DNA of 10,487 nt from Bacteroidota bacterium (GTDB taxonomy: Bacteria; Bacteroidota; Bacteroidia; Bacteroidales; Cfx3-03). The notes under the pieces were generated by a model that made no database searches, was not told the DNA's origin, and saw only the letters and a list, made by a program, of their open reading frames with translations. The stretch covers positions 1 through 10,487 of the forward strand of contig JAUZOX010000061.1 in the NCBI GenBank assembly GCA_030706265.1, written 5' to 3'. Positions 1 through 7,017 of this stretch are shown one piece after another. A program made the position numbers and the translations under genes. Each line of letters begins with the position of its first letter. Position 1 is the stretch's first letter.

Positions 1-1081
1 ACTTTGCGGCTTGAGAAATGCCTGCATTTCGAAGTTCTACTCTTAAATTTTGATCGGAGAGTAATCGTTCGATTGCTGAAATCAATTCATTGGGATCATA
101 AGGGTTGGTCAATAAAGAAGCTCCTCCTGATATTTCGGGCATGGATGAGGTATTGGATGTTATGACCGGAGTCCCGCAAGCCATCGCTTCAAGGATTGGC
201 AGACCGAAGCTCTCACGCAATGAAGGGTAGAGAAACAGATCACATTGATTGTATATGGCGGGCAGATCTGCATTGACAACATATCCGGTCAGATGAACCA
301 GTTGGAGCAGATCTGTGGCATCAATTTCATTGAGCAAGCCGATCAAATCTTCTTGTTTATAATCCATCATCACCAGTTTATGCGTTGGTCCGTTTTTACG
401 GATGTATCCGGTATATGCCTTTAAAACATTTTTCGTGTTTTTTTTGGGATCGGTATTCCCCGGAAACAAGAAGAATTTATCAGGCAACCGATACTTCTTC
501 TTTATGTCTGATAATACCATATCATTGGCTATGGGCTTAAAATAGTCGTTTACACCGTTGTAAACAGTCACCAGATGTCCATCGTCAGGCCAGTCGAAGA
601 AGTTACGAATTCTCTCTTTTTCAAATTTGGAAACCGTGATCAATCTACTGCATTTATTTAAAACGGGGGGGATCAGCCAACGACGATATAGATTTCCAAA
701 GCGTTGATACATGGAATACCCTTTTTTAAACAGGCTCCGGTTTTCCAGAAATATGATGTCATGTAAGGTGATCACCAGAGGAACAGGACAATTGATCGGG
801 GCCGTGTTGCTGGTACAATGCAAGAGTTCGCAGCCATGTTTTTTGACAGCTCGGGGAAGTAAAACCTGCTCCCAATAAAGATAAGACGCGGCCTCAAGCT
901 TAACGATCCGGAAATTCTCAGATTCTACCAGGCAGGTATCATCCTGGTCGGGCCTGACAAATATGAAGTATTCGTTTTTTGTATCGATTTTCTGCAGATT
1001 CCGGATTAGCTCCAACGCGACCAAATCCATTCCATGCTTTTTTAGCCTGAAAAGCCGTTGTCCCTCTATTCCAATCCTCAT
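1..1081 (-). CDS. GT4-type glycosyltransferase (GT-B fold), 3' end cut by window edge
   Basis: The reading frame opens with ATG at 1079-1081 (MRIGIEGQRLF) and runs without a stop to base 1, giving 360 visible residues. The family usually has about 370-380 residues, so only a short C-terminal helix is missing. Seen: an N-terminal GT-B start (R-I-G-I-E-G-Q-R), H-D at 107-108, T-V-S-K-F at 151-155, V-Y-N-G-V at 173-177, F-P-G-N-T-D-P-K-K-N at 206-215, and the E-x7-E signature E290-SFGLPIL-E298 followed by A-C-G-T-P-V. In this family the last motif contacts the nucleotide-sugar donor. There is no signal peptide or obvious membrane helix, so it should act at the cytoplasmic face, adding a sugar (often mannose or a related hexose) from a nucleotide donor to the growing lipid-linked oligosaccharide. 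Donor and acceptor cannot be read from sequence. The start lies 12 bases after the stop of the preceding membrane GT2, so co-transcription is likely. The short upstream TGGAAAAG is at best a weak ribosome site. Confidence 0.93.
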   Translation of the reverse strand, partial: MRIGIEGQRLFRLKKHGMDLVALELIRNLQKIDTKNEYFIFVRPDQDDTCLVESENFRIVKLEAASYLYWEQVLLPRAVKKHGCELLHCTSNTAPINCPVPLVITLHDIIFLENRSLFKKGYSMYQRFGNLYRRWLIPPVLNKCSRLITVSKFEKERIRNFFDWPDDGHLVTVYNGVNDYFKPIANDMVLSDIKKKYRLPDKFFLFPGNTDPKKNTKNVLKAYTGYIRKNGPTHKLVMMDYKQEDLIGLLNEIDATDLLQLVHLTGYVVNADLPAIYNQCDLFLYPSLRESFGLPILEAMACGTPVITSNTSSMPEISGGASLLTNPYDPNELISAIERLLSDQNLRVELRNAGISQAAK

Positions 1082-1093
1082 CTTTTCCAGAAT

Positions 1094-2272
1094 TTATATA
1101 TGTTTCCCGTGCGCCGTATGAATGAATTCCCGGTTGGCTCTTCGTGATTTAATCAAAGAGATGGTCATCCAAAAAAATCCAATGGGTAAATCAATGATGG
1201 CCTTTAAGGTTTTAAATGTATAAAATTTTGAGGGAACAGAAAAAAGAAAAATTAAAACATTAATGATAAGGAGAAGTAACCATGCCACCGGATTTCCTAT
1301 TTGAGTAAATTGAACCCATATATTGATCAGAATGACGACGCCCAATAATAAGATACGTGGAGGAAGAACAAATTGAAATGCCTTGTTAAAGTACTCCAGG
1401 TTCTTTTCGGTAAACAACAATCGCAATGATGGAATAAAATCGCGTCCAAAATAAAAGAATTGAGCGGAAAGCCATCTTCGACGTTGATTTGTGAACTTAT
1501 AGGCATTCTGAACTTTTTCATCAAAAACATAAGCATCAGAGAGATAATCTATTTTTATTTTTTCTTTGGCAATAGATAATTCGAGTTCTTTATCAAAACC
1601 GCCTATTGCATTTATATTTTTCATGAGTCTTTTAAAAAGGCCAAATTCAAAGCCCATGGCGGAACCAATCAGTGCTGATGAAAGACCAGCCGCGCGATGC
1701 CCTTGCCTGAATATGTGGTTATTGATTTCTTCGCTGATCCCATCCAGCAATGCGAAACTGGTATCGCTGTTTTTAGCAATGCGGTGTCCCTGAATCACCT
1801 TAAACCCATTGGCAAATCCAAGGTTGATTTTTTTCAAGAAATCGTGTTCCATCAAATTATCCGCATCAAGAACAACCACGATATCATAATCCGCCTCAAC
1901 TTGAGCGCAGGCGGCATTTAATGCCTTGGATTTTGTGCTGGATGAAAACTTTACGTCGATGACATCTATGGGTAGCGAAAGCAATGATTGAACGGTTTCT
2001 TCCGCTAACGAATCCGCAATCACCACGATTCGATACCCATCCGTTGGATAATCCTGCTTCAAAGCATCCTTTACGACATCCAAAATGACCTCGTCCTCTT
2101 TGAATGCCGGGATTAAGATTAGAATTTTCCTGTAAAAATCAAAAGGGGAGGGGGTTGGGGTCTTACGACCGAGTCCTATGATTGAAAAAAACAATAAATA
2201 TAAGGCGGCAATATAGAAGTAAACCAATACAATCCATTCAATCACAACGCCCAATAGCCATAAGATATTCAT
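1094..2272 (-). CDS. Membrane-embedded GT2 glycosyltransferase (synthase-like), copy A
   Basis: 392 residues. An N-terminal hydrophobic helix (about 9-33) is followed by a cytosolic GT-A catalytic domain: I-P-A-F-K-E-D at 54-60, V-I-A-D at 84-87, the metal-binding D-A-D-N at 136-139, F-D-K-E-L-E at 226-231 (the place of the catalytic E/T-D motif), and Q-R-R-R-W at 263-267, a Q-x-x-R-W signature. About three C-terminal hydrophobic segments follow (304-326, 329-345, 358-375). This layout is that of cellulose-, hyaluronan- and poly-GlcNAc-synthase-like GT2 enzymes, in which Q-x-x-R-W marks the acceptor/donor channel and often processive action. Product and processivity cannot be inferred here. 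It is a paralogue of the gene just upstream (2285-3454): in the 69-residue block from D-A-D-N to I-G-S, 44 positions match by my hand count. Unlike that paralogue it has Phe, not Glu, before the conserved Asp of the catalytic motif. The start is 12 bases after the neighbour's TGA; I see no clear Shine-Dalgarno. Confidence 0.93.
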   Translation of the reverse strand: MNILWLLGVVIEWIVLVYFYIAALYLLFFSIIGLGRKTPTPSPFDFYRKILILIPAFKEDEVILDVVKDALKQDYPTDGYRIVVIADSLAEETVQSLLSLPIDVIDVKFSSSTKSKALNAACAQVEADYDIVVVLDADNLMEHDFLKKINLGFANGFKVIQGHRIAKNSDTSFALLDGISEEINNHIFRQGHRAAGLSSALIGSAMGFEFGLFKRLMKNINAIGGFDKELELSIAKEKIKIDYLSDAYVFDEKVQNAYKFTNQRRRWLSAQFFYFGRDFIPSLRLLFTEKNLEYFNKAFQFVLPPRILLLGVVILINIWVQFTQIGNPVAWLLLLIINVLIFLFSVPSKFYTFKTLKAIIDLPIGFFWMTISLIKSRRANREFIHTAHGKHI

Positions 2273-2284
2273 AAGTCAGGTTTA

Positions 2285-3454
2285 TCAATGGGTTTTATGG
2301 TTTTCAGAATAGTTATGGGTCGTATGAAAAAATTCTCTCCGGGCTTGATGTACTTTTGAAAGAGATACCAACATCAGGTAAAAGCCATATGGCAAAGAGA
2401 GTAACGCTCTTATTGTTTTAAATGAAATATGCTTTTGGGGGACAGAAATCCAAAGTGCCAGTGCACACAAAAGCAGCTGAAAGATCCAGGCATAGTTCCA
2501 GGCTAAGGAATTAAATATCAATGATAATATAACAATAATAGACAAAAAACCAAGCATAAATATGCGGGGAGGAATTAAATGTTGTATGACTTTATCAAAT
2601 AAATCAATGTTGCCGTGAAAGAGTTCTTTGATACCATCTATGAAATAATTGAATGAAAAATCCAATTGGTTTGCTATCCATCTTATTCTTTGATTGATAA
2701 AAGCCGGCCCTTGTGCAATTTTCTCATCATAAACCAGTGCCTCATCCAGATATTCAATTCTGACCCTGTTTTTCAGAAGTCTATGTTCAAGTTCTTTGTC
2801 CTCTCCAAAAGACGCGATATCTTCCATCAGGTGCTTGTATAGCGGATAGCGTACAGCTAACCCGGAACCGATGAACGCAGCAGAAAGGCCAAGTACACGA
2901 TGGCCTCGTCTGAAGATGTTATTGTTGATCTCTTCACTTACGGCATCCAGAACTGCAAGATGCGTATTTAAATTCTTTGCTAACCGGTGGCCTTGAATTG
3001 CTTGAAAACCACGGTTAAAAGCCTGATTCATTTTGCTGATAAAATCATTTTCCATGACGTTATCCGCATCCAGAATTAACGCTACCTCATAATCATCCGG
3101 CAGCATTTTCATTGCCTTATTCAGCGACTTAGCTTTCGAACTTCTTTCAAATTGCACCTCAATGACTTTAACAGGCAATATTTTTAGATTTTCAAGGGTT
3201 TCGGCATTAAAGCTATCGGCTATGACCACAACATCATAGCATTCCGCTGGATAATCCTGTTCCAGCGTTTTTTTTACGACATCAACGATGATAGGGTCTT
3301 CCTTATAACCTGGTATTAAGACAACAAATTTTCTGAATTTACCTGATATTGTCTCTTTGGAATCTTTGTAAAATAAACCCGCTATCGCAAACACAACCAG
3401 GTAAAGTGTACCCGTCAAAAAAAGTATGTATAGTATCCATTGTATAATCAACAT
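2285..3454 (-). CDS. Membrane-embedded GT2 glycosyltransferase (synthase-like), copy B
   Basis: 389 residues with the same plan as copy A. One N-terminal membrane helix (about 4-28) precedes a cytosolic GT-A domain with I-P-G-Y-K-E-D at 47-53, V-I-A-D at 77-80, D-A-D-N at 129-132, G-E-D-K-E-L-E at 217-223 and Q-R-I-R-W at 255-259. C-terminal hydrophobic stretches lie near 296-316, 321-337 and 350-366. All motifs expected of an active GT2 enzyme are present, including the acidic pair E218-D219. It should use a nucleotide-sugar on the cytoplasmic side and may hold its acceptor in the membrane. The strongly conserved segment between D-A-D-N and the E-D motif (Q-G-H-R, then S-E-E-I-N-N, then G-H-R) is shared with copy A and probably shapes the acceptor site. 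It starts 21 bases after the stop of the soluble GT2 upstream and ends 12 bases before copy A. The two look like an old tandem duplication that has since diverged. Confidence 0.93.
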   Translation of the reverse strand: MLIIQWILYILFLTGTLYLVVFAIAGLFYKDSKETISGKFRKFVVLIPGYKEDPIIVDVVKKTLEQDYPAECYDVVVIADSFNAETLENLKILPVKVIEVQFERSSKAKSLNKAMKMLPDDYEVALILDADNVMENDFISKMNQAFNRGFQAIQGHRLAKNLNTHLAVLDAVSEEINNNIFRRGHRVLGLSAAFIGSGLAVRYPLYKHLMEDIASFGEDKELEHRLLKNRVRIEYLDEALVYDEKIAQGPAFINQRIRWIANQLDFSFNYFIDGIKELFHGNIDLFDKVIQHLIPPRIFMLGFLSIIVILSLIFNSLAWNYAWIFQLLLCALALWISVPQKHISFKTIRALLSLPYGFYLMLVSLSKVHQARREFFHTTHNYSENHKTH

Positions 3455-3475
3455 ATCAATCGCAGAGATTTTGAA

Positions 3476-4411
3476 TTACAACATGGGATTTTCATGTATT
3501 TCCGGATTGAAAATATTGGAGATGTGCCAACCAATGGCCCGGAAATAGGCTAAAAACAAATTAAGATTTCCTTTGAATAAATATTTCAATGCATTTTTCG
3601 GAATTGCGATCAGACATTGATAAAGGATTGCCTTTAAAAATATAATTCCTTTTAGATTCCTTCTCATGAAAACCAGCCGATTGCGGTTTAAGTAATAAAT
3701 TTTCATTGCACTCATGCGGCCGGTAGAAATACTTTCACGATGATATACCAACGAATTATGTACGTACCATATCTTGTAACCTGCTTTTTTAATTTGTTCA
3801 CACCAATCTGCTTCTTCATAGTAAAGGAAATAGATATATGACATCATCCCCACTTTTTTGATGACCTCCATCGGGATCAGCATTGCAGCTCCGTGCGCAA
3901 AGGCTGTTTCATGATCCACATCGAATTGCCCCTTATCTATCTCATTATACCCTATTGAAAAGTTTCGCAACGTATAGGGATGCATGGAAGTGTATCCGGC
4001 ATATTGAATGGTATTGGGGGTGTGAAAAAATTTAAGCTTCGGACTTACAGCACCAATTGAAGAATCCGCTTCCATCTTTTCAATTAATGGTTCAAGAAAA
4101 CCAGGTGTAACAACAGTATCATTATTCAGCAACAATACATATTTACCTCTTGCCTTCATGATGCCAAAATTATTTCCTGCAGCAAATCCATAATTAATCG
4201 GATTCAAGATCAAATCAACAGAAGGAAAACGCTGTTTGATAATCTGGGGTGAATCTTCGGTCGATGCATTATCGACGACGATTAATTCGATATTCGGGTA
4301 GGTGATCGCGTTCAATGATTCTATCATGGAACACGTCACCTCTGATTGGTTAAAATTTACGGTAACGATTGAAACCAATGGGTAATAACGCCGTTTTGTC
4401 TGTTGATGCAT
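3476..4411 (-). CDS. Cytosolic GT2 glycosyltransferase, rhamnosyltransferase-like, copy A
   Basis: 311 residues. Typical GT-A opening P-L-V-S-I-V-T-V-N-F-N at 11-21, V-V-D-N-A-S at 45-50, the metal-binding N-N-D at 96-98 in L-L-L-N-N-D-T, G-A-A-M-L-I at 174-179, and F-L-Y-Y-E-E-x-D-W at 195-203, which carries the likely catalytic acids E199/E200 and D202. These features match the WbbL/RfbF-like group of GT2 enzymes, many of which transfer rhamnose from dTDP-rhamnose, but the donor cannot be assigned by sequence alone. A C-terminal mildly hydrophobic helix region (about 256-300) may dock the enzyme on the inner membrane. It is a paralogue of the gene immediately upstream (4476-5399): 28 of the 40 residues following the start of P-L-V-S match in a hand alignment, and both end in H-E-N-P-x-L. 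The 64-base gap upstream of this start holds the only repeated short motif I saw (AAAAAGTC twice on the plus strand, near 4444 and 4465) and no convincing ribosome site. Confidence 0.93.
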   Translation of the reverse strand: MHQQTKRRYYPLVSIVTVNFNQSEVTCSMIESLNAITYPNIELIVVDNASTEDSPQIIKQRFPSVDLILNPINYGFAAGNNFGIMKARGKYVLLLNNDTVVTPGFLEPLIEKMEADSSIGAVSPKLKFFHTPNTIQYAGYTSMHPYTLRNFSIGYNEIDKGQFDVDHETAFAHGAAMLIPMEVIKKVGMMSYIYFLYYEEADWCEQIKKAGYKIWYVHNSLVYHRESISTGRMSAMKIYYLNRNRLVFMRRNLKGIIFLKAILYQCLIAIPKNALKYLFKGNLNLFLAYFRAIGWHISNIFNPEIHENPML

Positions 4412-4475
4412 TTGCTTGTAAGGAATCAGGCTCTAAGTTACAAAAAAGTCCAGTATTAGCAAGCAAAAAGTCACA

Positions 4476-5399
4476 TTACAATCCTGGATTTTCGTGAACT
4501 TCTTTTGAAAATATATTAAAAAGATGCCAGTTGATAGCCTTGCAATAAGCAATTAACAAATCAAACCTTCCTTTAAATACAAAAATGAAGATTTCTTTTG
4601 GAGTGACGATAAGTCCATGATATAAGACACTCAACAGGAATTTGGCTCCAAAAATATTCCTGCGCATATAAAGCAAACGACCTCTGTTAAGATAATAAGT
4701 TTTTAAACGACTTAATTGACCCGTCGTTACAGAATCTTTATGGTAAACCAGCGAATTATTAACATACCAAATTTCAAAGCCGGCTTTCCTGATTCTTTCC
4801 ATCCAATCCATTTCTTCATAGTATAAAAAGAATATTTCGGACATCAACCCTACTTTATCGATGACATTTCTACTAACCATCAATGCTGCCCCAAAACCGA
4901 AGTCAGTAAGCCTATCCTGATCAAACCCTCCCTTGTCTTCCTGATTGAAACCTATGGCATGTTGTCTTAAGGTAATCGGGCTCATTGGTTCAAAGCCTGC
5001 ATATTGAAGGAGGTGAGGTTGAAAAAAATAACGAATTTTAGGACTTACAGCCCCAATTCCGGGATTACTTCTCATCTTATCAACCAATGGTTCTAAAAAA
5101 CCGGGTTCGACTTCAGTATCATTGTTTAAAAGAAGGATATAATTTCCTTTACATTTGTGAATAGCCAGATTATTACCTCCGGCAAAGCCAAGATTTTCGC
5201 TACTTGTTATTAAGGTAATCTCAGGAAAACGGATTTTAATAGGCGCTGGGTCATCCAGTTCAGATGCATTATCGACAATCAAAATCTCAATATTGGGGTA
5301 GCTTATCCTGCGCAACGATTCCAAAAGCTGACAAGTAATCTCTGTTTGATTATAGTTTACAGTGACAATAGATACAAGTGGATATTCAACGTTATTCAT
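4476..5399 (-). CDS. Cytosolic GT2 glycosyltransferase, rhamnosyltransferase-like, copy B
   Basis: 307 residues. Motifs in order: P-L-V-S-I-V-T-V-N-Y-N at 7-17, I-V-D-N-A-S at 41-46, N-N-D at 92-94 (D-x-D equivalent binding the metal and nucleotide), G-F-G-A-A-L-M at 168-174, F-L-Y-Y-E-E-M-D-W at 191-199 with E195/E196 and D198 as likely catalytic acids, and a C-terminal region that may associate with the membrane. It belongs to the same WbbL/RfbF-like GT2 group as its downstream paralogue and should add one sugar, possibly a deoxyhexose, to the repeat unit on the lipid carrier. The start is fixed by an in-frame TAA seven codons upstream. It follows the longest gap in the window (133 bases, A+T-rich), so it may be the first gene of a sub-transcript, although I found no convincing promoter there. 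Its stop is 64 bases before the paralogue's start. Confidence 0.93.
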   Translation of the reverse strand: MNNVEYPLVSIVTVNYNQTEITCQLLESLRRISYPNIEILIVDNASELDDPAPIKIRFPEITLITSSENLGFAGGNNLAIHKCKGNYILLLNNDTEVEPGFLEPLVDKMRSNPGIGAVSPKIRYFFQPHLLQYAGFEPMSPITLRQHAIGFNQEDKGGFDQDRLTDFGFGAALMVSRNVIDKVGLMSEIFFLYYEEMDWMERIRKAGFEIWYVNNSLVYHKDSVTTGQLSRLKTYYLNRGRLLYMRRNIFGAKFLLSVLYHGLIVTPKEIFIFVFKGRFDLLIAYCKAINWHLFNIFSKEVHENPGL

Positions 5400-5532
5400 C
5401 CGAAAATAATTTGATTAAATAGGTCGTATGGAACTCGCATTGATGATTTTTATCGGTGTTTATGAACTTCGATCATGCTCGTTTCATAGTATATATTTAT
5501 CATTGTAATTAATTTAACATCAATAGTCTAAA

Positions 5533-7017
5533 TTATAATCCAATTGTGTTTTTTTCTGTTTTCAATCGCATGATTTCTTCATCAAGTTTGGGACCTAAAA
5601 ACACAAAAGCCATTGAAATATAGATGATAATCCCCGTCGGCAACTGGCCAAAGACACCATTTCCATATGAGGCGCCCATTATTCCGACAATACCGCATAT
5701 CAGGGCACTGAGAATCCCAAATAACTCAGGATCACGAATTCTGAACATTAAGATATAACTGCCCTTTAAAACAATGAAAAAAGTGATTGCCAAATGTAAG
5801 ATCAAGCCAATGATTCCTTGTTCGGCCCAGATCTGGACATACCAGCTATCGGTTGCAATTTGCGCCAGAAACCCCTGGGGTGAAAATCTCTTTCCCCAGT
5901 CACCTGCCGATCCGATTCCTCCTCCAAAAGGCTTATCAGCCAAATAATTACTTAATACCTTTCTATTCTGGATCCGAATTTGCAAAGAAGCATTATCCTG
6001 GGGGAAGAAGGCAGTTCGCATTCGCCTGATATATTGGTTGCTTTCGCCTATTGTAGTATATCTAAAGAAAGCATAAAAGAGAAACAACAACAAAACGCCG
6101 ACGAAGAAGACAGAGAAGTTTTTTCGGTGAATCAGGTAAAGGCCCAGTCCTATGGCAGGAACAATGATGGCTCCACGCGTTCCTGAAACCATCATTCCAT
6201 AGTACCCCGTCAATGCCACAATCAGGAAAAATATTTTCTCTTTTGGATCTTTTAAATGCAGGAACAAAATAGTACCCAAAATGCCGGCATGAGCCTGTGC
6301 CGCACCAAATTGTCCTGCATCCGAATAGATACCCCATGCCCTCAATTCTCCAAAAATCAGATGTGTGACGGCTCCACCATTGTCAAGCCAGAATTGTTCA
6401 GCAGGATCGGGTCCAAATGTCATTTGCTGAAATGCCTTAAGGCTGCTTATAATCGAAAATCCCCCCCAGATATACAAGAAAGTCTTTAAGTCTTTCACTC
6501 TGTTAAACAGCAGGAAAACAAGCGGGATGAGCAGAAACATGTATAGCGACATCCCCCGCATGGCATAAAACCATGCTGTACGGCTAAGTGCAAGCGGATT
6601 AGCCAATTCGCCGACAGAATAAAGAAACCAGATGAGAGACAACAATACCAGATTATTCTTATTGGGCTTGATTGAATCCAAATCAAGCTTGTCATTAAAG
6701 TATTTAAAGAAAATTGCAACATAGGTTATGACCAAAATGAAATCAATGCCCAAACCAAGCGGTACATTCCGAATGTAACGATTTAAACCTATTGCAATAA
6801 ACGCAAGGGTTAATATGGTTAAAATCCCAATACGTGGAAAGATAAAAAAACGATTAAAATAAATCAATAATAGTGGCAGGCAAAGCAAGACCAATGCCGA
6901 AATAAGTCCACCTGTTGCAATAATATAGCCTAGTACAATGGCTGAAAAGATCAGCAAGACAATTACTATCGGATCATTCAATTTATATGACCCAGGCTTA
7001 TTGCTCAAAAAATTCAT
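5533..7017 (-). CDS. Wzy-type polysaccharide polymerase (O-antigen ligase/polymerase superfamily)
   Basis: 494 residues, very hydrophobic, with about 12-14 predicted membrane helices from residue 16 to 475. A long polar loop (about 319-396) before the last helices is the hallmark of the O-antigen ligase superfamily; in family members this periplasmic loop helps bind the undecaprenyl-linked substrate. Recognisable pieces are V-S-G-T-R-G-A at 277-283, the common signature of this superfamily, D-K-P-F-G-G-G-I-G-S at 361-370 in the loop, and D-S-W-Y-V-Q-I-W-A-E-Q-G at 390-401. Placed directly after a flippase and near a chain-length protein, it is more likely the Wzy polymerase, joining repeat units at the periplasmic face, than a WaaL-type lipid A ligase; sequence alone does not separate the two. 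Its ATG (7015-7017) immediately follows the flippase TAG (7018-7020), which suggests translational coupling. An AAGGA lies 13 bases upstream, inside the flippase gene. Confidence 0.88.
   Translation of the reverse strand: MNFLSNKPGSYKLNDPIVIVLLIFSAIVLGYIIATGGLISALVLLCLPLLLIYFNRFFIFPRIGILTILTLAFIAIGLNRYIRNVPLGLGIDFILVITYVAIFFKYFNDKLDLDSIKPNKNNLVLLSLIWFLYSVGELANPLALSRTAWFYAMRGMSLYMFLLIPLVFLLFNRVKDLKTFLYIWGGFSIISSLKAFQQMTFGPDPAEQFWLDNGGAVTHLIFGELRAWGIYSDAGQFGAAQAHAGILGTILFLHLKDPKEKIFFLIVALTGYYGMMVSGTRGAIIVPAIGLGLYLIHRKNFSVFFVGVLLLFLFYAFFRYTTIGESNQYIRRMRTAFFPQDNASLQIRIQNRKVLSNYLADKPFGGGIGSAGDWGKRFSPQGFLAQIATDSWYVQIWAEQGIIGLILHLAITFFIVLKGSYILMFRIRDPELFGILSALICGIVGIMGASYGNGVFGQLPTGIIIYISMAFVFLGPKLDEEIMRLKTEKNTIGL

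Noticed and set aside
1..1081. Possible foreign origin of the GT4 gene from higher G+C
   Set aside because: Hand counts of single 60-base lines gave both high (31 G/C in 121-180) and low (18 in 601-660) values within the gene, so no consistent shift is visible without a full calculation.
4444..4473. Short direct repeat AAAAAGTC in the 64-base gap
   Set aside because: It is eight bases, only two copies and A-rich; it could easily arise by chance, and no further copies were noticed nearby.
5400..5532. 17-codon open frame and possible promoter on the minus strand within the gap
   Set aside because: It is very short with no ribosome site. The best promoter-like hexamers (TTGATG with GATAAA 16 bases later) match only 4 of 6 positions each, which is expected by chance in A+T-rich DNA.
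6062..6337. 91-residue open frame on the minus strand in another frame of the polymerase gene
   Set aside because: It overlaps the polymerase, whose membrane helices and V-S-G-T-R-G-A motif are intact; the alternative peptide is rich in Cys, Arg and Trp, as expected of an out-of-frame reading.
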